50,633 nucleotides of DNA from JAWXUU01 sp044426045. Lineage in GTDB: Bacteria > Bacillota > Clostridia > Christensenellales > CAMQZB01. The DNA lies in the NCBI GenBank assembly GCA_044426045.1, contig JAWXUX010000014.1:1-50633 (forward strand), read 5' to 3'. Below, one piece after another: positions 7,061 through 14,671 of the stretch. Every line of letters begins with the position of its first letter. Positions within the stretch are counted from its first letter, which is position 1. Under the pieces are notes generated by a model. That model worked only from the letters and a program-made list of their open reading frames with translations. It was not told the origin of the DNA and ran no database searches. The position numbers and the translations under genes were made by a program.

Positions 7061-9314
7061 TGTCACCATCCCCCTTTTTTTCTTTTTTACAAAGGTAGAC
7101 ATATGCACACACAAGCATCGCAATTATTGTGATTGGAATGAGCGCATACCAAAGGCTTGTTGCCATTGATCCCAAAATCACAAACTCGGAAAAGCTTGTC
7201 GTTTGAAAACTCAGGTATCCCCCCGAAAGCGTTGCCGAAATAAGCTCTATGCCATTGTCTGTTATGTGAAGTATTTTCACCGTGCCGATATCTTCCATGT
7301 TGTCAGGTGCTTTCACTTTCACTGTGTATTTTCCGTTTTCACTTGTCACATTGCCATCGATTGAGATATCATAAACACCCAAAACTTGCATATCTGCAAG
7401 CGTGTTTGAAACTCCCAAAATCGCCGTCAAAATATTATCTGCCGAAACATCGCCCGTTTCTGTTATATATGTGAGCAATTGTTGATATGCAGATATGTCA
7501 GACATTTCAGACAGCAAAATTTGACTGCCACTTTCCATTCCTCCCGTTTGAGAGATAACTGCCAAAATATTGCCACTTTCATCTGTCAGGCTTATTTTCG
7601 CAACGTCAAGCGAGAGAATATATTCTTCAAAATATGCGAGAATTTCATCCACCTGACTGTTTGTTATCGCACCATCCAGCATTGCGAGAATTTCATTATA
7701 AAAACTTTCAAGCGCCGTTTCACTTTCACTTGTCAAAACACCGCTTTCAATCAAGATGTCATAGGCATCGCTTGCAGTGGAACTTGCGTTTAAAATTGAC
7801 TGAGCAACGGAGATTGTGTCCATCACCTCGGCATAAAGAACAGAAAGATTATCCGCGCTTGCATAGCTTAGCTGACTTATGGTGCTTGCACCGCTTGTGT
7901 ATAGTTCTTGGGTATCCGCATCGTCGCAATAGTGAGCAGCACCTGCAATTTTTTCAACGAGTTTCACAAGATTTTTCTCGTAAACGTCTTCGTTGACTTT
8001 TTCTTTCACTGCCAAAAGCACATCTTCCAAGCTTGAATATTCATCACCGTCAAGAAGATAATTGCCATCTTCCGTTTGATCAAGCCCTGTCACCATTTCT
8101 TCGTATTTTTCAATGCCGTAGCCGTCGTCTTCAATGCCTGTGTCACCGAATGTTTCGTTATAGAAACTTTCAATATCCGCTTCTCCGTCTTCTTTCATTT
8201 GGTTGGACTGGGATGCGTCCGCTGCATCAAAACCATTGCTATAATATCCGCCATCGTATTTACCGTCAACATAGTAGCTGTCGCCGTCTTGCGTTATATT
8301 GTCATATTCTTCCAATAAAAAATCATCTTCTTCAGTTTCTTCAGTTTCTTCATTTGATTCTTCTTCCAACATGCCGGCGACGGTGTATTCCTTTGAAAGG
8401 GGCGCACGATCATCATCGTCGTCATCGTCGTCGCTTGTTGTGTTTTCATTGATTAAGCTCACAATTTCAACAGCATAGTAGTCCACTGCTTGATATTCTT
8501 CAAGGTCTTGATAGAAAGTTCCCATAACACTTGTGAGTTCAAATTCATAATATTCGCTTGTAAATGCAGATAAAATATCTTCTTCGCTTCTGCCAACACT
8601 GCCATCGATATATGCAACAACATCCCCAGCACTTCGCGATGAATTTGTGACATTGACATATATTGGGGCGTCCCCATCCGACTCAGAATAAATTTCCGTC
8701 ACCGGATATTCAAGTGAACCGATAACAGAACTTGACCCAGATAGTATTAAATCACTGCTCAACGCAATTTCAATTGCATATTCACTTAGATTGAAGTCCA
8801 CTTCACTAGGTTCAACTGCCAGAACTTCACCGGCGATTTCGCCACCGTACAAGTAGATCCACAGTTTTGATTTGCTTGAATATAGAGAATTTGAAATACC
8901 ATAGATATTCCCAACCGTGCCACCAAAAAGATAAATTTCTATACTTCCAGTGTCCGCATCAATATCATTGCCATTATTATATCCACTGCCATAAATTGTG
9001 CCCATGACACTGCCGCTCTCGATTGTTAATGAAGAGCTTGACGTCGCAGTGCTATTATATGAGCCGAGATAAATTGTCGTATCTTGCAAGCTATTTAGTT
9101 CGTAAGCTGGCGTTTGCAAAGGATTGTTAAGATAATATGTATCCTCAATTTTATATATGTTCCAATCACCACCATCCAAGAAAATTGAATTTTCCAAACT
9201 TTTAACGTCATACGCCAAAACAGAATTTGGGCTCAATGCAAAGACTGTGCCTGATAAAAACACAGCTACTGCCAGCGTGAAGCATAATAGAGTTTTAAAA
9301 ATTCTGTTATTCAT
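7053..9314 (-). CDS. Large acidic surface protein with C-terminal membrane anchor
   Basis: A 753-residue exported protein of unknown function. It has a signal peptide (res 1-~34, TLLCFTLAVAVFLSGTVFA core). A Gly/Ser-rich beta region follows (~90-190) with repeats of the type GGTVGNIYG / GGEIAGEV, reminiscent of beta-helix surface proteins. Next comes a very acidic, probably disordered stretch with eight consecutive Asp near res 296, then a helical region (~430-590) and a last beta domain. The C-terminal membrane helix (~721-743) is followed by KKEKKGDGDNG. There is no LPXTG motif, so it is held by the helix rather than by sortase. It starts the operon with the single-pass protein and MscS, from a clear promoter. 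Confidence 0.8.
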   Translation of the reverse strand: MNNRIFKTLLCFTLAVAVFLSGTVFALSPNSVLAYDVKSLENSIFLDGGDWNIYKIEDTYYLNNPLQTPAYELNSLQDTTIYLGSYNSTATSSSSLTIESGSVMGTIYGSGYNNGNDIDADTGSIEIYLFGGTVGNIYGISNSLYSSKSKLWIYLYGGEIAGEVLAVEPSEVDFNLSEYAIEIALSSDLILSGSSSVIGSLEYPVTEIYSESDGDAPIYVNVTNSSRSAGDVVAYIDGSVGRSEEDILSAFTSEYYEFELTSVMGTFYQDLEEYQAVDYYAVEIVSLINENTTSDDDDDDDDRAPLSKEYTVAGMLEEESNEETEETEEDDFLLEEYDNITQDGDSYYVDGKYDGGYYSNGFDAADASQSNQMKEDGEADIESFYNETFGDTGIEDDGYGIEKYEEMVTGLDQTEDGNYLLDGDEYSSLEDVLLAVKEKVNEDVYEKNLVKLVEKIAGAAHYCDDADTQELYTSGASTISQLSYASADNLSVLYAEVMDTISVAQSILNASSTASDAYDILIESGVLTSESETALESFYNEILAMLDGAITNSQVDEILAYFEEYILSLDVAKISLTDESGNILAVISQTGGMESGSQILLSEMSDISAYQQLLTYITETGDVSADNILTAILGVSNTLADMQVLGVYDISIDGNVTSENGKYTVKVKAPDNMEDIGTVKILHITDNGIELISATLSGGYLSFQTTSFSEFVILGSMATSLWYALIPITIIAMLVCAYVYLCKKEKKGDGDNG

Positions 9315-9353
9315 GCGGTTTCCTTTTTGAATTTATTTTTGTATATTAATATC

Positions 9354-9382
9354 ATTATAACAAAAAATGTACTGTTTTGCAA
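9354..9382 (-). promoter_or_regulatory. Promoter of the envelope operon (surface protein, membrane protein, MscS)
   Basis: Minus strand: TTGCAA (9382-9377), 17-bp spacer, TATAAT (9359-9354). The start point would be ~35 nt before the ATG, which follows AAAGGAAACC. Confidence 0.7.
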
Positions 9383-9408
9383 GTTTTTTATTTTTAATTA
9401 TCTACCTA

Positions 9409-10602
9409 CTACACCCTCGCTTTCTTCTTAACCTCAACTTCTTTTATCTCCCCTGCGTTTTTGAGTGCCATTTTTGCTAGGACTGGTCCAATCATTTCAT
9501 AGATGAATGTTCCGCAGAGGATAACTGTTCTTATCATAGATCCCGATTCTGGAAGCAGGCTTGATGCGAGCATTGAAAGGCCGAGCGCCACACCCGCTTG
9601 AGGGGTGAGTGCAAGACCGAGGTTTTTTGTGACAACGGGCTCTTGTTTTGTTATAATCGAGCCAATCGCGGCACCGCCGACCTTGCCGACAACGCGCATA
9701 ACGACATATATAACGCCAATCACGCCAATGCTTGGCAAAATTCGCCAGTCGAGTTCCGCACCAGAAAGTGCGAAAAACAGCATGTATATTGGAGGCGTGA
9801 TACCTTCAAGTGTTGCAATAACTTTTTCCGCATTTCTGTGGAGGTTGATATAAACCCCGCCCATTGCCATGCACGCAAGAAGCGTTGATCCGCCGATATA
9901 TTCCGCAAGTGAGTTACAAATGAATATAAACGCGATTGCAAGACACAAAAACGATGTTTTCTTTTTGAAAATTTTGAATGGCAGAACAAGCAAAAAGCCC
10001 AGAATGCCACCAAGCACAAGGGAAATCCCCACTTCATAAAGTGGCGAAAGCAAATCTGTGACGTGAAAAGCGCCGTTCCCACCCGAAAGACTGTTGACAA
10101 TCGCAACCGCAAAACCAAAGCAAATAAGCGCTATTGCATCATCGATTGCAACGACTGAAAGAAGCGTTGATGTGAGCGGACCACGCGCCTTATATTGGTT
10201 GATAACCATAACTGTTGCAGCCGGTGCAGTCGCTGAGGCTATCGCGCCAAGCACGAGTGAAATTTCCACCGAAAATCCGCAAAGAAGCAAAACCGACATG
10301 ACGCAGAGCATGGCAAGAACGCCCTCGCAAACTGCAATCACAATCGGCGCTGTGCCGACTTTTTTGAAATATGAAAGTTTGAATTCCGTGCCGATTGAAA
10401 ACGCGATAAAGGCTAGTGCCATTTCCGAAATGATGCTCGCACTTTCCACCATTTCAAGCGGAATAACATTCAGCACATACGGCCCCAAAATCAGCCCCGC
10501 AAGAAGATATCCCGTCACGTTTGGCAATTTCAAAAGTCGAACGAGTTTTCCTGCAAACATAGCTCCCAATATCAAGATACCCAGAAAAAACATTACATTC
10601 AT
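9409..10602 (-). CDS. CPA2-family cation:proton antiporter
   Basis: A 397-residue membrane protein with about twelve hydrophobic segments of the monovalent cation:proton antiporter-2 (KefB/NapA-like) fold. Diagnostic stretches are NVTGYLLAGLILGPYVLNVIP (first inverted repeat), EMALAFIAFSIGTEF, and GAIASATAPAATVMVINQYKARGPLT around the ion path. It lacks the cytosolic RCK/TrkA domains of KefB. It exchanges Na+ or K+ for protons across the cytoplasmic membrane, and substrate choice cannot be read from sequence. It lies 12 bp downstream of a PII-like gene and shares its promoter, which suggests that the PII-like protein gates it. Confidence 0.9.
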   Translation of the reverse strand: MNVMFFLGILILGAMFAGKLVRLLKLPNVTGYLLAGLILGPYVLNVIPLEMVESASIISEMALAFIAFSIGTEFKLSYFKKVGTAPIVIAVCEGVLAMLCVMSVLLLCGFSVEISLVLGAIASATAPAATVMVINQYKARGPLTSTLLSVVAIDDAIALICFGFAVAIVNSLSGGNGAFHVTDLLSPLYEVGISLVLGGILGFLLVLPFKIFKKKTSFLCLAIAFIFICNSLAEYIGGSTLLACMAMGGVYINLHRNAEKVIATLEGITPPIYMLFFALSGAELDWRILPSIGVIGVIYVVMRVVGKVGGAAIGSIITKQEPVVTKNLGLALTPQAGVALGLSMLASSLLPESGSMIRTVILCGTFIYEMIGPVLAKMALKNAGEIKEVEVKKKARV

Positions 10603-10614
10603 TTTTTGCGCCCC

Positions 10615-10956
10615 CTAAAGCTTCAAGCCCGCGATATAGTCTAGCGGTACTGTGAATAGGATTGCCGTTTCGGGGTTATCGATTCCGCCCACGACTTCGT
10701 CCAAAATTCTTTCGGCTTTTTGCACCATTTCGTCATCTTTTGTGATCATCAAAATCACGCGCGATTCTTGGTGCGCTTTCATGTGGTTGAGGCGAAGTGG
10801 TTTCAAGAACAAATCTTCCCCGTGCCCCATTTCGTAAAGCGTGTGCGCCATGCCAGAACTTTGCAAGATTGTGCCGTGAAGGTCATTTTCTTGGAATTCT
10901 GTCAAAAGTTCTTCAAAAACTTCTGTTTTATTCAATATTATCATCAATAATTTCAT
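10615..10956 (-). CDS. PII-like signalling protein linked to the antiporter
   Basis: A 113-residue protein with the size and ferredoxin-like pattern of PII/PII-like trimers: LLMIILNKTEVFEELLTEFQENDLHGTIL at the N-terminus and AILFTVPLDYIAGLKL at the end. The T-loop region (HGEDLFLKPLRLNHMKAHQES) does not resemble the uridylylated loop of GlnB/GlnK, so it is probably a PII-like variant that senses another small molecule. The ATG at 10956 was chosen over an upstream in-frame start because GAGGGG precedes it and the extra residues are basic and atypical. It is co-transcribed with the CPA2 antiporter, as SbtB-type proteins are with their transporters. Regulation of the antiporter is inference. 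Confidence 0.8.
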   Translation of the reverse strand: MKLLMIILNKTEVFEELLTEFQENDLHGTILQSSGMAHTLYEMGHGEDLFLKPLRLNHMKAHQESRVILMITKDDEMVQKAERILDEVVGGIDNPETAILFTVPLDYIAGLKL

Positions 10957-10990
10957 ATTTTTACCCCTCTTTATCTTTTTTTGTAATCTC

Positions 10991-11045
10991 AAGGTCACTT
11001 CTAAAAAGTCTTAACTCAAATCTTAATTCCCAAAAAAGTGCCCTT
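10991..11045 (-). repeat. AGGGCACTTCT-family palindrome in the 5' leader of the PII-like/antiporter operon
   Basis: A 55-bp imperfect palindrome with outer ends AAGG-CACTT and AAGTG-CCTT. The minus strand carries GGGCACTTTTTT, ATTAAGATTTGAGTTAA and CTTTTTAGAAGTG. The same unit recurs at 21826-22010 (twice, inverted), with a fragment at 20205-20224. Here it starts within a couple of bases of the predicted transcription start. Confidence 0.7.
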
Positions 11046-11049
11046 AATT

Positions 11050-11078
11050 ATTGTATCATCAACCGTTCACTTCGTCAA
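11050..11078 (-). promoter_or_regulatory. Promoter of the PII-like/antiporter operon
   Basis: Minus strand: TTGACG (11078-11073), 17-bp spacer, TACAAT (11055-11050). The start point is predicted near 11043, directly at the palindrome. Confidence 0.65.
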
Positions 11079-11250
11079 GCGATAGCGTGCGCACAGCGGC
11101 TTTTTTGGCGTTTTTTACCACAAAAGTCCCGCGAGATATTGCAAGATGTGCCAAAGTGGCGGAATTAAAATCGCAGGGAGCATATTTGCCGTCTTGATTT
11201 TTGGCAAGCCAAGAAAATTGAAAACTTCGTTCAATTAAAAACTTATTTCA

Positions 11251-11449
11251 ATTAAAAATTAAAAATTAAAAATTGTGGTAATGCACTCGCTATCGCTCGT
11301 GCTTTCTATATTTAAAAATTAAGATAGCTACAAACATGGTTTAAAATGTTTGTAGCTATAATAGTTTTATATTCAATTTAGAGTGCACGGAGCGGTACGC
11401 GTAGTGCCTACCACACCTATTACCTATTACCTATTACCTTAAGCGAAGC
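11251..11449. repeat. Heptamer-bracketed foldback element, copy A
   Basis: Left side: ATTAAAA repeated three times, then GTGGTA and the hairpin-like GCACTCG...CTCGTGC. Centre: perfect 13-bp arms ATAGCTACAAACA / TGTTTGTAGCTAT (11324-11336, 11347-11359). Right side, inverted: GTGCACGGAGCG...TAGTGCCTACCACAC, then CTATTAC repeated three times and CTTAAGCGAAGC, ending 2 bp from the transglutaminase stop codon. The central hairpin may act as that operon's terminator. With the palindrome at 10991 it fills the 495-bp gap. I see no gene in the remaining 11079-11250. Confidence 0.75.
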
Positions 11450-11451
11450 GT

Positions 11452-12225
11452 CTACCCTTTTTCCACCACTTGCGTAAACGTTGTTTGGGTTTGGTTGGAT
11501 TTTCCGAAAAAGACTCCTCGTTCGAGGGCGCTGTCTTGGAAATCTCTGCCTATGCAAAATCTGATATAGCTTTCGGCAACAAGGCGGTTGTGGGTTGGGT
11601 CGATGCCTATCCACATTTTGTCAACGTAAACTTCTGTCCACGCGTGGCTTGCGCCTTCGCCAAGTGGAAGTCCGTTGGCATATCTCGCGGGAATTCCCGC
11701 AAGGCGAGAAAGTGCAATGAAAACGTGGGCATAATCTTGACACACGCCTTTTCCAAGTTCGAACGCTTCAATCGCTGTTGTTTGCGTGCTTGTCGCCCCT
11801 GGGGTGTAGATCATGTGGTTGAAAACCGCATCGCAAAGTGCCATGCTTTTTTCAAGATCGGTGCCCGACAAATTCAAGTTATCCAAAAATTCTTTCATGC
11901 GGTGGTTTGTGCGAGTGAATGTTGATGGGTGCTTGAAAATCGGATGAAGGCGTTCTGGTTGACGCTCGTCATCGGAAATTTTGGCAATCCCTTTCACTGA
12001 ATAAACAAACTCCGTGTGGGGAAATTTGATACAGCCCACTTGATCCATGTTCCCAAACCCGTCGCAAGAAAGTGCGCATTGCACTTGTGGCGAAAGTTCA
12101 AGGGTTGCCGAAACAATGCGTTGCCCCGCAAAGCTTGGTGGCAAAATTCGAAGCAAGAAGTGGTGGTTATAAACTGGGCTGTCAAACTTCAATGCTGTTG
12201 TGCTTTCAAAATATAATGTTTTCAT
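11452..12225 (-). CDS. Transglutaminase-like cysteine protease family protein
   Basis: A 257-residue protein with the bacterial transglutaminase-like N-terminal beta domain (res ~1-105) followed by the papain-like core. The catalytic triad is visible: Cys in GKGVCQDYAHVF, His in GASHAWTEVYV, Asp in WIGIDPTHN. No signal peptide, so it is cytosolic. It is the third gene of a unit with an alpha-E protein (3 bp gap) and a circularly permuted ATP-grasp ligase, a combination conserved in many bacteria. In that context the ATP-grasp enzyme is thought to form peptide-like bonds and the transglutaminase fold to cleave or transfer them. The exact substrate is unknown. Stop codon is followed directly by repeat copy A. 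Confidence 0.9.
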   Translation of the reverse strand: MKTLYFESTTALKFDSPVYNHHFLLRILPPSFAGQRIVSATLELSPQVQCALSCDGFGNMDQVGCIKFPHTEFVYSVKGIAKISDDERQPERLHPIFKHPSTFTRTNHRMKEFLDNLNLSGTDLEKSMALCDAVFNHMIYTPGATSTQTTAIEAFELGKGVCQDYAHVFIALSRLAGIPARYANGLPLGEGASHAWTEVYVDKMWIGIDPTHNRLVAESYIRFCIGRDFQDSALERGVFFGKSNQTQTTFTQVVEKG

Positions 12226-12228
12226 TTA

Positions 12229-12906
12229 TTATACGATAAAAAGTGATTCCACAGCTTTCAAAAGTAGCCACTCGTTATCCGAACCCTCCTCTTTTCTTGC
12301 ATATTTTTCAATAACTTCAAGATATTCTTTGACGTGATCAAGCTTAGATTTTTTCAATCTGTCGACTAGCTTTTTGATTTCATAATCAAGCTTTTCGCCC
12401 TTGTTTCCAAGCCTTATCATCGCGCCAATTCTTTCAACGCTCGCACCACTTTTGATGATGTTGCGAACCGTTTGCGATGCAACAAATTCGCTGTAGCACC
12501 CACGAAAAGCCATGATATCATCAAGCGCCCATTGAAGTGGAACGCCCGGGGCTTCACTTTCATACGCAGATTCGATTGCGATCACCGCCATTTGGATATA
12601 GCTTAGCGTTTGCGTGCCAATAACTTCACGAAGCACCATGCCGTTTCCCAGCATGGCATCGGCACTGTAAAGCACAGATTCGGGAATTTTTCTATCAAAA
12701 CAAAAGCGTGAGCAGAAGTCTTCCACCGAAGAAAAATCATTTGGGACACCTATTTTTTTGCACAAGATATCAAGGTCACCACTCGCTTCTCCGTCGATTG
12801 ATTTGTCTAGTATTGTTTTGATGCTTTCAACATCTTGATACACTCTTTCGGCGTATCGTCCAAGCCAATAAAGGCGATTATTTTTATTTAACGTGACAGT
12901 ACCCAT
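12229..12906 (-). CDS. Alpha-E domain protein
   Basis: A 225-residue all-helical protein of the alpha-E family (formerly DUF403). The start NRLYWLGRYAERVYQDVESI is the typical opening, and RRxGRxxERV-like helices recur, including SYIQMAVIAIESAYE and FVASQTVRNIIKSG. It is somewhat shorter than many family members (~310 residues) but reads through without a break. Its ATG overlaps the end of the ATP-grasp gene by 19 bp and lies 11 nt after GGAGGAGGG. The domain always accompanies circularly permuted ATP-grasp and transglutaminase-like genes and is regarded as their scaffold or adaptor. No enzymatic residues are evident. Confidence 0.88.
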   Translation of the reverse strand: MGTVTLNKNNRLYWLGRYAERVYQDVESIKTILDKSIDGEASGDLDILCKKIGVPNDFSSVEDFCSRFCFDRKIPESVLYSADAMLGNGMVLREVIGTQTLSYIQMAVIAIESAYESEAPGVPLQWALDDIMAFRGCYSEFVASQTVRNIIKSGASVERIGAMIRLGNKGEKLDYEIKKLVDRLKKSKLDHVKEYLEVIEKYARKEEGSDNEWLLLKAVESLFIV

Positions 12907-14198
12907 GTGTCTTTGAACCCTCCTCCTTGTGATGAATTAACAATAAAGCTGTCGGGATTGCGTGAAAAACGCGTGAGCCCGCTTGGCCAAACAACCGTTC
13001 TTGAACCCGACAAAACGAATGCGCGAAGGTCGGCTTTTCTTTCGACTTTTTCGCCCTCGTCCATCAGTGGCAAGTCCTCGAAATCGATAACTTCTTGCGC
13101 GATAAATCTGCGTGGTTCTTTCAAGATTGTTTCGGTGATAACATCGATTTGTTCTTTTGAAAGTTTGTTTCCAAAAACAACACCATAACCGCCCGCTTCC
13201 GCAACATCTTTTATAACAAGTTTCTTGATATTTTCAAGAACATACTTGCGGTCTTCTTCATAAAACGGCAAATATGTTGGTGCGTTTTTCAAGATTGGTG
13301 TTTCTTTGAGATAATATTCAATCATTTTTGGCACGAAATAATATATTCCCTTGTCGTCAGCAACGCCGTTTCCTGGGGTGTTCATGATTGCAACATTGCC
13401 CGCGCGATAAACGCTCATAAGGTTTGGCACGCCGATGAGTGAGTTTGGCAAAAAGCACAGTGGATCGAGATATTCATCGCTTATTCTGCGATAGATTGCA
13501 CCAACCTGAATATTACCCTCGATTGAAGAATAATAGAGCTTGTTGTTTTCAACAAAAAGGTCGCTCGCCTCCGCAAGCACCGCTCCACTTTTTTCAGCAA
13601 GGTAAGAATGTTCGAAATATGCCGCGTTGTAACGCCCTGGCGTGAAAATAACGTTGATACCACCAGTGTTCACCGCGTTCATTGTCTCTTTCAAAAGGTC
13701 GCCGTAGTTTCTGTTGTCAAGCACGTTGTTATCCTTGAATGTTTTTGGATTGCAACTTCTGCAAAGTGAGCGCGCAATCAACGGATATGACGCACCAGAA
13801 GGCACGCGAAGGTTATCTTCCAAAATATACCAAATGCCGTCCTTTCCTTTCACAAGATCAATGCCTGAAATGTGGCTGTAGATACCGTTTGGCGGAATTA
13901 TCCCCTCGCACTGCGGAAGATACCCAGAAGAAAGATACACAAAATCTTCTGGCACAACACCATCAGCAATGATGTTTTTTGAGCCATAAATATCACGCAA
14001 AAACGCATTGAGCGCGTCCACACGTTGAACAAGCCCCTTTTCAAGGCTCTCCCATTCCTCCGCCGTTATTATGCGGGGAATTGTGTCAAATGGGAAATTA
14101 CGTTCGTGAAATTGACTGTCTTTGTAGATACCAAACTTTACGCCGTATCTCGCAAGTTGCTTGTTTATGCTAGCTTCATTTTTCAAAAGACCGTTCAA
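12888..14198 (-). CDS. Circularly permuted ATP-grasp ligase
   Basis: A 436-residue protein of the circularly permuted ATP-grasp type 2 family (DUF404/DUF407). Characteristic blocks are PFDTIPRIITAEEWESLEKGLVQRVDALNAFLRDIYG near the N-terminus, LEDNLRVPSGASYPLIARS, VFTPGRYNAAYFEHSYLAE, GNVAIMNTPGNGVADDKGIYYFVP, and the C-terminal ADLRAFVL and GGGFKDTWVL. ATP-grasp enzymes activate a carboxylate as an acylphosphate and join it to an amine. The start is a TTG at 14198, set by GGAGG 7 nt upstream. It heads the ATP-grasp/alpha-E/transglutaminase operon and is preceded by its own promoter and a leader containing a terminator hairpin. Confidence 0.92.
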   Translation of the reverse strand: MNGLLKNEASINKQLARYGVKFGIYKDSQFHERNFPFDTIPRIITAEEWESLEKGLVQRVDALNAFLRDIYGSKNIIADGVVPEDFVYLSSGYLPQCEGIIPPNGIYSHISGIDLVKGKDGIWYILEDNLRVPSGASYPLIARSLCRSCNPKTFKDNNVLDNRNYGDLLKETMNAVNTGGINVIFTPGRYNAAYFEHSYLAEKSGAVLAEASDLFVENNKLYYSSIEGNIQVGAIYRRISDEYLDPLCFLPNSLIGVPNLMSVYRAGNVAIMNTPGNGVADDKGIYYFVPKMIEYYLKETPILKNAPTYLPFYEEDRKYVLENIKKLVIKDVAEAGGYGVVFGNKLSKEQIDVITETILKEPRRFIAQEVIDFEDLPLMDEGEKVERKADLRAFVLSGSRTVVWPSGLTRFSRNPDSFIVNSSQGGGFKDTWVLSR

Positions 14199-14225
14199 AC
14201 TGCTACCTCCTATAAATTAAAAAAA

Positions 14226-14249
14226 ACGCACGGGTGTTACCCCATGCGT
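14226..14249 (-). terminator. Terminator hairpin inside the leader of the ATP-grasp operon
   Basis: Minus strand: ACGCATGGG pairs with CCCGTGCGT (one T-G wobble), followed by eight T. It lies after the operon's promoter and before the ribosome binding site, so it must be read through or melted for expression. It is therefore attenuator-like. Confidence 0.7.
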
Positions 14250-14257
14250 CGTTGCAT
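14237..14257 (-). CDS. Possible six-codon leader peptide (MQRRMG)
   Basis: ATG CAA CGA CGC ATG GGG TAA runs into the 5' arm of the leader terminator, with the stop codon at the loop. Only a weak AGG precedes the ATG. If translated, a ribosome paused at the two Arg codons would cover the hairpin's 5' arm, as in amino-acid attenuators. The sequence is short enough to be chance. Confidence 0.3.
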   Translation of the reverse strand: MQRRMG

Positions 14258-14272
14258 TTGCCTATTTTTTAT

Positions 14273-14302
14273 ATTATACAAGAGTTTGGTGGGGAATGTC
14301 AA
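14273..14302 (-). promoter_or_regulatory. Promoter of the ATP-grasp/alpha-E/transglutaminase operon
   Basis: Minus strand: TTGACA (14302-14297), 18-bp spacer, TATAAT (14278-14273). The predicted start point is near 14266. Confidence 0.8.
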
Positions 14303-14329
14303 GGGGATTGAGGGGGAAATAATTTTGAA

Positions 14330-14366
14330 TAAAAAAAAGCGACCAAATGATCGCTTGTTTTTTATT
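14330..14366 (-). terminator. Terminator of the rplU-rpmA operon
   Basis: AAGCGATCATTTGGTCGCTT on the minus strand forms a stem followed by eight T, six bases beyond the rpmA stop codon. T-rich sequence on both sides suggests bidirectional action. Confidence 0.85.
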
Positions 14367-14371
14367 CAAAA

Positions 14372-14656
14372 TTATTTAACGATAGGATATACGCTTACTT
14401 GACGACGTCTTTTGTCTTTTCTTTCGTATTTAACAACGCCTTCAACCAAAGCGAACAATGTGTCGTCGCTTCCGATACCAACGTTCACGCCTGGGTGAAG
14501 ATGAGTACCTCTTTGACGGTATAGAATGTTACCAGCAAGAACTGGTTGTCCGTCTGCTTTTTTTGCACCAAGTCTTTTGCTTTCGCTGTCACGTCCGTTT
14601 CTTGTGCTACCAACCCCTTTTTTGTGGGCAAATAAAATAAATCCTTTAATCATCAT
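14372..14656 (-). CDS. rpmA: 50S ribosomal protein L27
   Basis: A 94-residue ribosomal protein whose N-terminus reaches the peptidyl-transferase centre. The body is a textbook match: HKKGVGSTRNGRDSESKRLG, then QRGTHLHPGVNVGIGSDDTLFAL and VSVYP. The first nine residues (MMIKGFILF) form the N-terminal extension found in Firmicutes, which is removed before AxKKG by the protease Prp. Here the residues before the cut are ILF rather than the usual QFF. Two ATG codons lie in tandem after GGAGG. It follows rplU with a 15-bp gap and no prp gene between them, which is unusual for the phylum. Confidence 0.97.
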   Translation of the reverse strand: MMIKGFILFAHKKGVGSTRNGRDSESKRLGAKKADGQPVLAGNILYRQRGTHLHPGVNVGIGSDDTLFALVEGVVKYERKDKRRRQVSVYPIVK

Positions 14657-14671
14657 AGCTCGAAACCTCCA

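Noticed and set aside
6113..7123. Upstream start for the single-pass membrane protein
   Set aside because: The earlier in-frame start lies deep in the preceding gene and adds a Lys-rich segment. The ATG at 7060 has the ribosome binding site and the stop-start overlap.
7053..9314. LPXTG-anchored cell-wall protein
   Set aside because: No LPXTG or close variant precedes the C-terminal helix.
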